Source: Pedobacter westerhofensis
GTDB taxonomy: Bacteria > Bacteroidota > Bacteroidia > Sphingobacteriales > Sphingobacteriaceae
Reading direction: 5' to 3'
Assembly: GCF_900182595.1 (NCBI RefSeq)
Contig: NZ_FXTN01000013.1
Location: forward strand, 175,107 to 239,106
DNA: 64,000 bases
Numbering within the stretch: position 1 is the stretch's first letter; the number at the start of each line of letters is the position of its first letter. The position numbers and the translations under genes were made by a program. The notes under the pieces were generated by a model that saw only the letters and a list, made by a program, of their open reading frames with translations, was not told the origin of the DNA and made no database searches. Of this stretch, positions 36,666 through 46,313 are shown in pieces.

Positions 36666-37708
36666 TAGCGAAATATCTTTTTATAACTGTTACTGATAAG
36701 TTTTGGCGCCTTTAACCTGAACCCAACAAAGAGTTGCAGGAATACATCAGCATTGTTGTTCTCTGCAGAAGTTAATCCCTGGGCATATTTCGCAGAGGTA
36801 GCGGTCAAATAACTGCCTGCAAAAAACCGGTGACTGTTGTAGCCAAATCCGAATTTGCCTTCCCATTGATAGATAGGCCCCTCCTGGCTAAATTTTATTA
36901 AATCGCCCTCACTGCGTTGTTGTACCCTGGTATGAATGAAACCAAAAGCGGGGCTAAAAGAACCAACTAAATATAAGGACCGGTTAAACACCGCGGTATA
37001 TTGGTAGCCGGCACCAAGGAGGGCCTGCAAATTGTTTGATTTCTCATTGACGTTGCTCTGGGGGCTTCGGTCATCGATGATATAGTATCTCAAAGATATT
37101 TTCGGCAAAAAGGCCCCTGCACTTTTCAGCTGTCTTTCCGTTTGCGATACAGCTGCAGCCAGTGACAGCCTTTTGTTTGTATTATATCCTACGGAGGCAT
37201 TGTAACTGGTTACATGTAAATCCGGAATTTGAATATAAGCGTCTCCATCTTTCCAATCCTCGCGGAACGCTCTGGTATTCTCCACAAAATACCCTTTGGT
37301 TTTACTGTAGGCAAGGTCACCAAACCATTGCCTGTGATTTAAAGTTGTTCCGAGCGTAAAAAGTTTAGTCGTCCCCTTTTCATCGTTGTCATTGTTGGTT
37401 ATCGCAGAATGAGGCAGGTAATCAAAGTAGAAAGATATAAACTGATAACTGAAGTAAGTTCTGACTACTTCATTGGTATTGGGTTCCAGTACAATATTGT
37501 AATCACCTGTTTTCGCTACAAGCGCTTCAGCTGTATTGGTAATCGATGGTTTAATCACAAACCAATCGTCAAAGGTTTCGATATACGTACTGTCTGGTTG
37601 GTACTTTGGCCTGTCTTTATTTTGCGCAATTGCATTGTCAACACCTATTATATACAGGAGCAACGTTAAAAGTAAATAACCGAAACTTTCTTTGAGTAAA
37701 TACTGCAT
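36665..37708 (-). CDS. DUF4421-family outer-membrane barrel protein
   Basis: A 347-residue protein with a signal peptide (about residues 1-29, ending AIAQ) and the DUF4421 pattern: DDWFVIKPSI, TYFSYQFISFYFDYLP, FALGT-like strands and GYNTNKRLSLAAAVSQTERQ. It has alternating-residue strands and ends near the C-terminus in FVGFRLKAP, as expected of a beta-barrel in the outer membrane. Its stop overlaps the next start (TAATG). The function is unknown. Confidence 0.75.
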   Translation of the reverse strand: MQYLLKESFGYLLLTLLLYIIGVDNAIAQNKDRPKYQPDSTYIETFDDWFVIKPSITNTAEALVAKTGDYNIVLEPNTNEVVRTYFSYQFISFYFDYLPHSAITNNDNDEKGTTKLFTLGTTLNHRQWFGDLAYSKTKGYFVENTRAFREDWKDGDAYIQIPDLHVTSYNASVGYNTNKRLSLAAAVSQTERQLKSAGAFLPKISLRYYIIDDRSPQSNVNEKSNNLQALLGAGYQYTAVFNRSLYLVGSFSPAFGFIHTRVQQRSEGDLIKFSQEGPIYQWEGKFGFGYNSHRFFAGSYLTATSAKYAQGLTSAENNNADVFLQLFVGFRLKAPKLISNSYKKIFR

Positions 37709-37736
37709 AAATCTGGGCTACAATTGAATCTTGAAT

Positions 37737-38375
37737 TTAGAATACGTGCCACGCTTTTTTCTCTTCCCAGCTGTCGAATACAGATAACAGTTTTTTCGAG
37801 GGCAGGAAATCTGTAATTGGTGCTAAACTTGGGTTTGAAAGATAACGAGTGCCGGTAAATTTCAACCTGTGAAACTTGCCCTGGCTTTGCACCAGCAAAT
37901 CGTGCCAGCCTTTAGTGAAAGTAGAATCCACAATCACAGGATAACTGGATACTGTAAATTTTGTAATGAGCTTTCCGGTATGATCCAGCAGTAGAAAAGT
38001 ACATCCTCCGGAACCACAAAAATATGGCCCTGTTAATCCAACAAAGATTTCATCCTTGCCATCAGCATTTAAATCAGCACACTGCAGTTTAAACTGACGA
38101 CTCGTTGGTTGAATAAGATCTCTTTGCAGGTCATTCTTAAAAAAGTAGCGCAAAAATTTTTGAACTTTCATCACATCTTCCGGGCGCTGCCCATCATCAT
38201 CATCATCATCATCTTGGTTCAGTTGTTGATCATCAGCATAAGCAGAATTATTAGAGCCCAAAGTTTCAACTGGTAGTGCTTTAGCGTTGGTTTCATTTGC
38301 CTGATTACTTCCAGACTGACATTTGGTGAACAGAAAGAGGAATAGAATGACAGGAAATAAATAGAGCTTTTTCAT
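37737..38375 (-). CDS. Lipoprotein with Asp-rich tract and FG-GAP-like repeat
   Basis: A 212-residue lipoprotein: signal peptide with lipobox LFTKC (Cys 19), then a low-complexity linker with seven Asp in a row encoded by repeated GAT triplets (38198-38213). LQCADLNADGKDEIFVG, a calcium-binding FG-GAP/EF-like loop, follows, and the C-terminal domain has a small Cys-containing turn (FCGSGGCTF). The triplet run could vary in length by slippage. It lies between the MscS gene and DUF4421 with 24-28 bp gaps, so it belongs to that operon. Confidence 0.65.
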   Translation of the reverse strand: MKKLYLFPVILFLFLFTKCQSGSNQANETNAKALPVETLGSNNSAYADDQQLNQDDDDDDDGQRPEDVMKVQKFLRYFFKNDLQRDLIQPTSRQFKLQCADLNADGKDEIFVGLTGPYFCGSGGCTFLLLDHTGKLITKFTVSSYPVIVDSTFTKGWHDLLVQSQGKFHRLKFTGTRYLSNPSLAPITDFLPSKKLLSVFDSWEEKKAWHVF

Positions 38376-38399
38376 GAGAGGTTATTTTAAATGAAAAGG

Positions 38400-40871
38400 T
38401 CAAATTTCGTCTTTTGGTCCATGTACATAAACATCCTGCTGCGGGATAGGAATATTAATTCCCTGCGCCGCAAAAGCAGTCTGGATGGCTATGATGAGGT
38501 CACTTCGCGTATCGCCTGCCTCCTTCATCTGGCGGGCCCAAAAATATATTCTAACGTCAATGGAACTGTTGCTGAACTGCTCATATTGCACTACTGGTGC
38601 GGGATGCTGATGGATTCTTTCCTCCTTGTCTAAAATCCCTGCCAGGACCTTCCTGACTTTGTTCAGATCCGAATCATAAGCAACACTAATCAGAATAGAA
38701 AGCCGTTTATGGCTGCCCCCCAGTGTCCAGTTGGTTAAATGTGAACTGAGCAGGTCACCATTCGGCATAATCAGATCGGCACCATCCCAGGTAGAAATCA
38801 CGCTGCTGCGGAAACCTATGGATTTCATAGTTCCTCCCTGGCCACCAATTTCTACTATATCACCAACATTCACCGGTTTTTCAAATGCAATGATCAATCC
38901 GCTCACAAGATTATTAACCAATGTCTGCAAGCCAAAGCCAATACCTACACCAAGTGCCCCAAGGATAATAGTAAGCCGGTCCATAGGTATGCCTGCTGCT
39001 GCAATAGCTAAAAACGATCCTATTCCCAGAATACTTATCCTGATGAGCAGCAACCAGCTGCCCACCCCACGCTTGCTGTTCACATTGTTTTTATCTGTAG
39101 CGATATGCCCGTCAGAAGCGAAGAAGGATACTACCCTGGAAACCATAACCGCAATAGCGATAATCACTAGAAATAATAATAATTTATTGATTGTAAAGGT
39201 ATAGTCACCTATAGAATGCTCTCTTGTAAAGAAATCCTGCAGAGGGCCGGCAATGTAACTAAAACCCGCAAAATTGCGCCCGAACAGAATGAACCAGCCA
39301 ATAACCAGAGCAACATAAAAAAAGGTCGGTGCCCGGTTACCCACCCTTTCAAAATTGAGATAAAACAATTTTTTTTCCTGCCGGGTATAAACATTAAAGG
39401 CGAGATACAAACCTTCATTGATCAGCCTTACAGTCCACAAAAAGAGAATGGCGATCACCACATTCAAATAACCAGTGACCATCAGTGTTTTAGCCAGGTT
39501 GTACCGCCCAAAAACATTTGCCCACACAGCTCCACACTCAATCAGGGTCATCAATCCAATGGTATATATCATCCATTTTTCCCGCAGTGTACTTCTGCGT
39601 CCCTTCAATAATACCGTTACCCCAACTAAGAATCCTGATAGTGATATGAAAAACATTAGCCAGCGTTCGGTACGTGAGGCCTGCAGGATCAGGTTATCGC
39701 AGGCGCAAATCAAAAATAGTACAAACATGATCATCCAAACGCGGTACCAGTAACGGTTGATGTAATTGCGGAAGATAACACTTAAACTAAAAGCCGCCAC
39801 TGTCCAGAAAAGAAGGCTGAGAATGAAAGGCGGTGATATAAAAATAAACTGAAAAATATTAATGACAATAATCATCGCTGAAAGCTGCGGGTACCTGAGC
39901 ACCAATTGTCCGTCAAAATTAACATTGAGCAGTCCCTTTTCTATGTATATAGTTTTTAGTGACCGCAGGTAGATATATGAAGTGATAATCAATAGTAGAA
40001 CAGCGATGAGTTTACCGCTGTTATTACCCGCGAAAAACATTAAGTTAAGCTCACCCTTTGCTTTAGCCTGCGTTAATATCTCAGAGAATGGCCTCGCATA
40101 TCCTGCAGGATCCCATATATTGCCGAATTCCCGGTTGAAAACACCAATTGCCATTTTTCTTTGATACAAGTGCACTTCTTCCAGGCCTGTCTGCAGTTTA
40201 AGCGCAATCATATCTGTCCTGTTTAACAAGGTTCTTACATTAGCGGCGGCAATTTTAATGGAGCTGTCTATGGGACTCACCTGATAAGCCATCACTACAA
40301 GGTGCTGCAGGTACTTTACTGTATTGGCAGAATCCTTTGGAAACTTAAACAGGACGGGATTATTACTGAGTGAATCCAGTTGAAAACGAAAGGCACTTAG
40401 GGTTTCGTGATGTATAGCAAGATTATTTCTGATCGCCAGCGTTTTATTTAAAAGCTCATTAATGATATTGGCCGTTGCAAAAAGATTCCGGTTGGTTTGT
40501 GCTGTTCCTTTTTGGGTAAGCACGCCATCACTGGCCACACCAAAGTCTTTCTCCAGATCTGTAAGCTGTTGGGCGAAACCGAGAGTATCTATGCCACCTT
40601 TCAGGTATAACGTAGCTTTTTGCAGGGACTTCCTGATGATATCCAGTGCCCTGTCCTGTGCCATCTCGGTCCTGTCGCTTTCAAAATCCCCGGCACTTTC
40701 GTCTTTCATCCGCTGAGCGAAAGCATTCATTTTTTTAACAAATGCGGATGAACTGTCTGCGGAATTCCTGACATGAACCGAATCCACTTTGCCCTGGGCA
40801 CATAGTTCCTGGCAGCGGAAAAGCAAAATACCAGTAAAAATTGAAACGATAAATAATAATTTTATAGCCAT
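38400..40871 (-). CDS. Large MscS-family mechanosensitive channel
   Basis: An 823-residue inner-membrane protein. A signal peptide and a long periplasmic coiled part (about residues 25-285) precede roughly ten membrane segments. The MscS core follows near residues 600-800. The pore-lining helix and cytoplasmic start read GVGIGFGLQTLVNNLVSG, then FEKPVNVGDIVEIGGQGG and IMPNGDLLSSHLTNWT, all diagnostic. It is of the MscK/YjeP-like large type and would release solutes on osmotic downshift. It is the first gene of a five-gene operon of envelope proteins. Confidence 0.92.
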   Translation of the reverse strand: MAIKLLFIVSIFTGILLFRCQELCAQGKVDSVHVRNSADSSSAFVKKMNAFAQRMKDESAGDFESDRTEMAQDRALDIIRKSLQKATLYLKGGIDTLGFAQQLTDLEKDFGVASDGVLTQKGTAQTNRNLFATANIINELLNKTLAIRNNLAIHHETLSAFRFQLDSLSNNPVLFKFPKDSANTVKYLQHLVVMAYQVSPIDSSIKIAAANVRTLLNRTDMIALKLQTGLEEVHLYQRKMAIGVFNREFGNIWDPAGYARPFSEILTQAKAKGELNLMFFAGNNSGKLIAVLLLIITSYIYLRSLKTIYIEKGLLNVNFDGQLVLRYPQLSAMIIVINIFQFIFISPPFILSLLFWTVAAFSLSVIFRNYINRYWYRVWMIMFVLFLICACDNLILQASRTERWLMFFISLSGFLVGVTVLLKGRRSTLREKWMIYTIGLMTLIECGAVWANVFGRYNLAKTLMVTGYLNVVIAILFLWTVRLINEGLYLAFNVYTRQEKKLFYLNFERVGNRAPTFFYVALVIGWFILFGRNFAGFSYIAGPLQDFFTREHSIGDYTFTINKLLLFLVIIAIAVMVSRVVSFFASDGHIATDKNNVNSKRGVGSWLLLIRISILGIGSFLAIAAAGIPMDRLTIILGALGVGIGFGLQTLVNNLVSGLIIAFEKPVNVGDIVEIGGQGGTMKSIGFRSSVISTWDGADLIMPNGDLLSSHLTNWTLGGSHKRLSILISVAYDSDLNKVRKVLAGILDKEERIHQHPAPVVQYEQFSNSSIDVRIYFWARQMKEAGDTRSDLIIAIQTAFAAQGINIPIPQQDVYVHGPKDEI

Positions 40872-40954
40872 GCCTCCACTCTCAACCAGGTTATGAAATA
40901 AAATTAATGGAAATAGTTATTTAAAACAATAGTCTGCAACTAATTTGTCAAAGA

Positions 40955-40986
40955 ATTGTTAATTTTTAATTATGTACTTATATTTG
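40955..40986 (+). promoter_or_regulatory. Bacteroidota-type promoter of the CsgG-like gene
   Basis: ATTG at 40955 and TATATTTG at 40979 are 20 bases apart, a close match to the -33 TTG / -7 TAnnTTTG pattern. The ATG follows 20 bp later at 41006. Confidence 0.5.
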
Positions 40987-41005
40987 ATACTAAACCATCT
41001 CAACC

Positions 41006-41851
41006 ATGAAAAAGCATCTAATTTTTATTTTCGGGGTAATGTTTATGCTAAACGCTTACTCGCAAACCAAATCAGCGGTTAACCAGGATGTAATATTAAA
41101 ATCCAATGGAGAGGAAATGAGAGGGAAAGTTACCCAGGTCAGTGATTTTGATATTCATTTCGTTTATGCAGGGGAAACCGCGGAATACATCATTAAGAAA
41201 TCTGACGTATTAAAAATTACACACTCCAGTGGGCGTATAGAAACCTTTGGTCAAGCTGCACAACCTGCTGAAACACGAAAAAATGATCCGGTGGCCATGT
41301 CAGCGAGTCCCGCAGATCATCATAATAAAATTGCCATTCTTCCATTTGCCTTTTTAATGGACAGGCAGGCCGGGGCTGCAGAAATTGGTATTAAGGCACA
41401 GGAAGATACGTATGCATTTTTGTCTAAACATGCCGCAGGCTATACGATAGTTGATGTCCGATCAACAAATGCTGCACTGATTAAAGCCGGTATAACAAGG
41501 GACAAAATGATGGGTTTCACCATGAAAGAAATTGGTGACATTCTCGGAGCAGAATATATTATTGACGGTACCATAACGCAGAATAAAGGATATGCAACCA
41601 GCAGTTCATATGGCAATACGAATACTGACGTTAAACGCAAGAGTGAGGATAAGGTTAAAGTAAATGGTTCGGAATACAGCAACAGTAATTCTGTACAACG
41701 CTATGATGTTAGTGTTTCCCTTAACATTTACATGGACAACAATGCCAGCATCTATAACCAGACACATAAAGCCTTCCTTACCAATACTGATGGTTCTTAC
41801 AGCAGCCCGCTGGAATACCTGCTCAAAAGGTGTCCTCTGTATAGAAAGTAA
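41006..41851 (+). CDS. Secreted CsgG/LpoB-like protein
   Basis: A 281-residue exported protein with a signal peptide (residues 1-19, NAYSQ). A short N-terminal domain (DVILKSNGEEMRGKVTQVSDFDIHF) resembles the small beta-domain found in other Bacteroidota surface proteins. The C-terminal part resembles the CsgG/FlgO fold: KIAILPFAF near residue 110, a helix, YTIVDVRSTNAALIKAGI, then IGDILGAEYIIDGTI. A Ser/Tyr/Asn-rich stretch follows. CsgG-like domains form or assist outer-membrane export complexes, but no lipobox is present. The function is uncertain. Confidence 0.6.
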   Translation: MKKHLIFIFGVMFMLNAYSQTKSAVNQDVILKSNGEEMRGKVTQVSDFDIHFVYAGETAEYIIKKSDVLKITHSSGRIETFGQAAQPAETRKNDPVAMSASPADHHNKIAILPFAFLMDRQAGAAEIGIKAQEDTYAFLSKHAAGYTIVDVRSTNAALIKAGITRDKMMGFTMKEIGDILGAEYIIDGTITQNKGYATSSSYGNTNTDVKRKSEDKVKVNGSEYSNSNSVQRYDVSVSLNIYMDNNASIYNQTHKAFLTNTDGSYSSPLEYLLKRCPLYRK

Positions 41852-41931
41852 GTTTCCAGTGGATACATGGCCGAAGCATGATATAACATTTAAAAATACA
41901 AAAGCTGGAAACTAATGATTTACATCATCTG

Positions 41932-42468
41932 CTAATTGTATTCATGGAGCTTCACCTCTACCTCTTTCAGTTTCTGGTCCATCTCTCTCACCTGCTGATC
42001 GAGAATCTCATAATAGCTGTTTGTATCTTCTTCGGTATTGTCCTTCTCTTTCAGCAGCGCGCAGATAGCCAGGATATTGGCAAGTGGTTTTCTTACTTCG
42101 GCATCTCCGATAGCTTCAACCAGCTCCTTTTCGGCTGTCGGAAGATTATTCAAGCGTCTCAATATATATATTCGAGCCACCCTGACAATCTCCTGACTCC
42201 CAGATATCCTATGCTGATTTAGTGTATTCCCTATGTCTTTAATTTGGGAGTCATAACACGAAGAAAGCAGGAAACGGTTATAAAATAATTTCGTTAGTTG
42301 TTTCTGTTTGACCAGATCGTCTGATTTGCTTTCCAGAAGTGTAAGAAGTGTGTCCGTATGGTATATTTCATGGGCAGATGTACCAATGTTTGCCAGGATT
42401 ATAAAAAGTTGTGTGAGGATCAGATTTCGCAAATTTTTAAGCATATATTCCAGCTGATACAAGAACAT
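41932..42468 (-). CDS. Exported helical protein, unknown function
   Basis: A 178-residue protein. The ATG at 42468 overlaps the stop of the carbonic anhydrase gene (TAATG), which supports that start and coupling. A hydrophobic N-terminal segment (about 14-30) suggests export. The rest is alpha-helical and ends in a charged coiled coil (EILDQQVREMDQKLKEVEVKL). No family was recognised. Its position suggests it works with, or depends on, the carbonic anhydrase. Confidence 0.55.
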   Translation of the reverse strand: MFLYQLEYMLKNLRNLILTQLFIILANIGTSAHEIYHTDTLLTLLESKSDDLVKQKQLTKLFYNRFLLSSCYDSQIKDIGNTLNQHRISGSQEIVRVARIYILRRLNNLPTAEKELVEAIGDAEVRKPLANILAICALLKEKDNTEEDTNSYYEILDQQVREMDQKLKEVEVKLHEYN

Positions 42469-43301
42469 TACAGACCCAATTCACGAATCTCTACTTTACC
42501 GGAATTCATATCGTAGACGCCACCAACGATCATAATTTCTCCCTTTGATTCCATTTCCTTGAGGACGGAGCTCCTTCTGCGTATCGCCTCGATAGACAAT
42601 TTAACATTTTCATCGCACACCTCCTCAACAAAAGCTGGATTTGATGAAAGGGCTTTACCAGAGAATGAAGCTTTGGAGCTTAGCACTGCAGGCTGAATTT
42701 TCCGGAGCAGAGCAGTGATATTTCCGAGCTGAAAACCATCAATAGCAGATTTGATTGCACCACAGTATTCATGCCCTAGCACGAACACAAGTTTTGCACC
42801 TGAAACTTTGCAGGCGTATTCCATACTGCCCAGAATATCTTCATTGATGATATTGCCGGCAACCCTTACTACAAAGAGATTCCCTATCCCACTATGAAAT
42901 ATATCTTCCACTGGTACTCTTGAATCCAAACAGGACAGAACAACCGCTTTAGGATATTGTCCCAGGGATGCTTTTCTGACTCTAGAGGTAGTATTACGAA
43001 CAGTCAGGTTATCTTTCATAAAATCGATATTACCTTTCTTCATCCTTGCAAGCACATCAGCAGGCTTCAACCTTGCCTGCTCATCCTTTGTTAATATATC
43101 AGAGTTCAGGATATCCTCTCTTGCAATCTCTACGCTGTCGGCACGATCATCTGCGGTATGTTCAACGGTCGCCCCCCCCTGTTTGCAGGAGCTAAAGAGA
43201 ATTATTGTAATGAACGCAGACAGTAAAGAATTCCTCACCAGGCCGGTTCCAGACCGCCGGGGAAAGCTGATCAGGTTGCTAAGGTTGGTCAGTGTTTTCA
43301 T
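42468..43301 (-). CDS. Beta-class carbonic anhydrase, lipoprotein
   Basis: A 277-residue enzyme interconverting CO2 and bicarbonate. All zinc-site residues are visible: Cys and the Asp-Arg dyad in VLSCLDSRVP, and His and Cys in LGHEYCGAI. The N-terminus has a hydrophobic stretch with lipobox LFSSC (Cys at about 39) after an extension of some 20 residues. The enzyme is therefore probably anchored in the envelope, which is unusual for this mostly cytoplasmic family. It forms an operon with the coiled-coil gene downstream. Confidence 0.88.
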   Translation of the reverse strand: MKTLTNLSNLISFPRRSGTGLVRNSLLSAFITIILFSSCKQGGATVEHTADDRADSVEIAREDILNSDILTKDEQARLKPADVLARMKKGNIDFMKDNLTVRNTTSRVRKASLGQYPKAVVLSCLDSRVPVEDIFHSGIGNLFVVRVAGNIINEDILGSMEYACKVSGAKLVFVLGHEYCGAIKSAIDGFQLGNITALLRKIQPAVLSSKASFSGKALSSNPAFVEEVCDENVKLSIEAIRRRSSVLKEMESKGEIMIVGGVYDMNSGKVEIRELGL

Positions 43302-44006
43302 GTTCAGTAGGTTTATATCAGGTATCTTGAATTTCGCATCCGTTTTGCAACAGCTATAGCATGCTTCTTACAAGATAGTTACTCTGGCATAAATTTGCAA
43401 TTGAAATATCTTTATCTTGTGAGATAATTCATATTCATGATTACATGTCTCAACAATCTGAACAATGTCCTTCTTTATTGTTTATGGAGTAATATTTGTA
43501 ACCTCTCATCTAATAAAGCATTCATAATCATGAATTATTGTATATGAATAAATTTGCTCTAAGATTAAAGCCCAGTATAAAAGATTTGAAGCATCAATTC
43601 TCTATAGGCACTTTCTAAAACCTGCATAGTCATTATTTCTGCCTGTTTACCAAGTGACTAATTAGCTAAGCCTGTATCCAGAAATCTGCGCGCACAGCGC
43701 TTATTTTAAATCAGCTTTCAACGGGGCAGAGAATGCCTTTTTATAATTCAAACGGACTATTTTAACAGCACCACAAGTTCTGAATTCCTCTCCTGGTTCA
43801 ATCATTTATAATTTGAATTTCCGACACCCTGGGATAATATCACTCAAAGTATTAAATCATAGGGTGATTTTACAGTGTTTTCGTGTTTCGATGTAAGTAC
43901 AAATGAAATTTGAAGTTATGTTTTGAAATGCTTCAGGATATATATAATTTTCAAAACAATTTTTAACGTTTTCCATTATTTGTTTGAATCAATTAATCCA
44001 AGTCTT
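43302..44006. other. 705-bp intergenic region
   Basis: No convincing coding frame was seen. The region is AT-rich, carries one copy of a 53-bp repeat (43503-43555) and must hold the divergent promoters of the carbonic anhydrase and light-sensing operons. Confidence 0.5.
43503..43555 (+). repeat. Intergenic 53-bp repeat, copy 1
   Basis: About 44 of 53 bases match 56392-56444, including an unbroken 16-base core (AATCATGAATTATTGT). Both copies are intergenic. The role is unknown. Confidence 0.55.
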
Positions 44007-44369
44007 ATGGCGAAGCGCATACTTATTATTGAAGATGACCCTGGTATACTGGAATTGCTGGAACTGATATTTGAATCAGACGGATACATTGTAGATTCTT
44101 CATTAACCGGAAAGTCAGTGAATGAGATCATGAAATTAAATCCTGACCTTCTGGTCATGGATGTACGGATTGAAGGATATAAATTGACAGGAGATGAAAT
44201 ATGCGCAGAATTGAAGGCTTTTATTCCTCCCAATGGGATACCGGTCATGCTCTTATCTGCGGAAAGAAATTTGCCGGAGATAGCCCTGGCCTGCAATTCG
44301 AATTCATATATGAGGAAGCCATTTGATATTAATGACTTACTTGAAACAGTAGGCAAATTTTGGAAATAA
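44007..44369 (+). CDS. Single-domain response regulator
   Basis: A 120-residue receiver domain without output domain. The ATG at 44007 (MAKRILIIEDD) is chosen; the open frame above it is non-coding in character. The acidic pair is in IIEDD, the phospho-acceptor Asp in LLVMDVRI and the conserved Lys in MRKPFD. It lies 33 bp upstream of the LOV kinase gene and is a probable phosphorylation partner. Confidence 0.9.
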   Translation: MAKRILIIEDDPGILELLELIFESDGYIVDSSLTGKSVNEIMKLNPDLLVMDVRIEGYKLTGDEICAELKAFIPPNGIPVMLLSAERNLPEIALACNSNSYMRKPFDINDLLETVGKFWK

Positions 44370-44402
44370 CTGATTTTATAACTCATCTAATAAGAATTTA
44401 CG

Positions 44403-45929
44403 TTGACAGAAGATATCATCAATAGGGCTGCTTTAACAGGGATAGATCAGACACTCTTTTTCAGAGTGGTAGAATCTACAAATACAGGTATAGTGATTAC
44501 AGATAACTCGCTCCCAGACAATCCGATCATATACTGTAATCCTGCATTTGAACAAATGTCTGGTTATAAAAGAATTGATATTATAGGCCATAATTGTCGC
44601 TTTCTGCAAGGAAAAGACCGTAAACAGGCAGCCCGGGGAATTGTGCACGAAGCAATATCAAATGGTCGAAGCTGCGTTGTTGAAATTAGGAATTACACCA
44701 AAGAAGGAAAGCTTTTCTGGAACGAGCTTTACATCTCTCCCGTTACGAACGATGAAGGCGTTGTTACCCACTTTATAGGCATTCAGAATGATGTCAGCAG
44801 CAGAAAGAAGTCCCAGCTTGAACTTGAAAGGGTGCAAATTGAAACCGAAAAACTCGTTATAGAGCGAACAAAAATGTATCAGGAAAGTCAGGATTTTATG
44901 ACGAGTATTGTTGAAACCCTGCGGGAAAGCTTGCTGGTTATCGATCATGACTTTACTATTTTAAGTGCCAATGCCCACTTCCTCAATACTTTTAAAGTCA
45001 GTATTAACGAAACGAAGGGCAGGTTATTGTACGATCTCGGTAACGGACAATGGAACATTCCTGAGCTAAAACGAATGATGGAAGATATCCTGCCTACCAA
45101 TAATCCTGTACTTGATTATGAGGTAGAACATGAATTCCCCCATATAGGCAAAAAGCTGATGTTGTTAAATGCCCACCGCGTTGAATTGGAGGGCCAGTAT
45201 AAAAACTGGATATTGCTCGCTATAGAAGATATTACCGAGCGTCGAGCAGTGCAGCAACGGAAAGATGATTTTCTTTCAATCGCCAGCCACGAACTAAAAA
45301 CACCTCTAACAACAGTGGTAGGTTATCTTCAATTAATGAAAAGGCTCATGCCGGCAGAAGCAAGCGAGAAATTCAGGTCTATAGCAGATAAGACTGAGAG
45401 ATATGTGCACCGTCTTAATCATTTGCTTTCAGATTTACTGGATGTATCAAGGATTCAGACCGGAAACATTGAGATCCATAAGGAACCATTCGACTTTGAT
45501 AAAATGTTGATTGAAACCATCGAGGGCATCAGGGCTGCCACTCCACAGCGGGAAATCCTGTTAAAGGGTAGTGTTGAATGTCAGTGTAATGCCGATGAAT
45601 CACATATTATCCAGGTGGTATCAAACCTGCTTGGAAATGCGATCAAGTATTCACCTGATAATACTCCCGTAACTGTACAGGTTACAAAAATAAGTGATGT
45701 GATCAAATTTTCAGTTACGGATAAAGGTATTGGCATCACTGAGGCCGACTATGCTAAAATCTTTGATCGTTTTTATCGAGTTGCCGAAGTTCAGCGGCAT
45801 TATTCTGGTATGGGTATTGGCCTTTACATTTGTCAGCAAATCATTTTAAACCACGGCGGTACTATCTGGGTCGAAAGTAAAAGAAACGTGGGATCAACAT
45901 TTAATTTTACGATACCCATACAAGGTTAA
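44403..45929 (+). CDS. LOV-domain blue-light sensor histidine kinase
   Basis: A 508-residue soluble kinase. Residues about 18-135 form a LOV domain with the diagnostic GHNCRFLQG; Cys65 would make the flavin adduct under blue light. NPAF, WNELYISPV and FIGIQNDV supply flavin contacts. A coiled linker, a second PAS (about 166-280), HisKA (His296 in ASHELKTP) and HATPase (NLLGNAIKYSPDN, DKGIGI, GMGIGLYI) follow. No membrane segment is present. No ATG precedes the LOV domain after the in-frame stop at 44391, so the TTG at 44403 must be the start. It probably phosphorylates the neighbouring receivers in response to light. Confidence 0.93.
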   Translation: MTEDIINRAALTGIDQTLFFRVVESTNTGIVITDNSLPDNPIIYCNPAFEQMSGYKRIDIIGHNCRFLQGKDRKQAARGIVHEAISNGRSCVVEIRNYTKEGKLFWNELYISPVTNDEGVVTHFIGIQNDVSSRKKSQLELERVQIETEKLVIERTKMYQESQDFMTSIVETLRESLLVIDHDFTILSANAHFLNTFKVSINETKGRLLYDLGNGQWNIPELKRMMEDILPTNNPVLDYEVEHEFPHIGKKLMLLNAHRVELEGQYKNWILLAIEDITERRAVQQRKDDFLSIASHELKTPLTTVVGYLQLMKRLMPAEASEKFRSIADKTERYVHRLNHLLSDLLDVSRIQTGNIEIHKEPFDFDKMLIETIEGIRAATPQREILLKGSVECQCNADESHIIQVVSNLLGNAIKYSPDNTPVTVQVTKISDVIKFSVTDKGIGITEADYAKIFDRFYRVAEVQRHYSGMGIGLYICQQIILNHGGTIWVESKRNVGSTFNFTIPIQG

Positions 45930-45945
45930 ATAAAAGGCGTATTCA

Positions 45946-46308
45946 ATGAAAGAAAAAAAAATATTAATTTGTGACGATGATCATGGTATTCTGGAAATGC
46001 TGGAAATGGTCCTGGAAGAAGATGGTTACCAGGTGGTCGTAGAAGCAAAGAGTATCAATGCGCTTAATAGAATAGCAGAAGAATCACCGGATCTGATACT
46101 CCTTGATATCTGGATGCCGGTGATCACAGGCGATCAGATTTTAAGCCAGCTGAGGGCTGATCATACGAAATCCAATATACCGGTATTGATGTATTCTGCC
46201 AGTACGGATGGTAAACTTATTGCAGAAAAATACGGGGCAAATGGTTTCATTGCCAAGCCATTTGACCTGGAAGACCTCCTGCATAAAGTTTCCGGTCTTT
46301 TAATCTGA
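45946..46308 (+). CDS. Single-domain response regulator
   Basis: A 120-residue receiver without output domain. Acidic pocket ICDDDHG, phospho-acceptor Asp in LILLDIWMP and Lys in IAKPFD are all present. It starts 16 bp after the LOV kinase stop and is surely in the same operon. Confidence 0.92.
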   Translation: MKEKKILICDDDHGILEMLEMVLEEDGYQVVVEAKSINALNRIAEESPDLILLDIWMPVITGDQILSQLRADHTKSNIPVLMYSASTDGKLIAEKYGANGFIAKPFDLEDLLHKVSGLLI

Positions 46309-46313
46309 TCAAC

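Noticed and set aside
38198..38213. Short triplet run considered as a CRISPR-like or regulatory repeat
   Set aside because: It is a coding GAT (Asp) run within the lipoprotein gene.
41850..41915. 9-bp inverted repeat after the CsgG-like gene
   Set aside because: The loop is about 45 bases long and there is no T tract; too weak to call a terminator.
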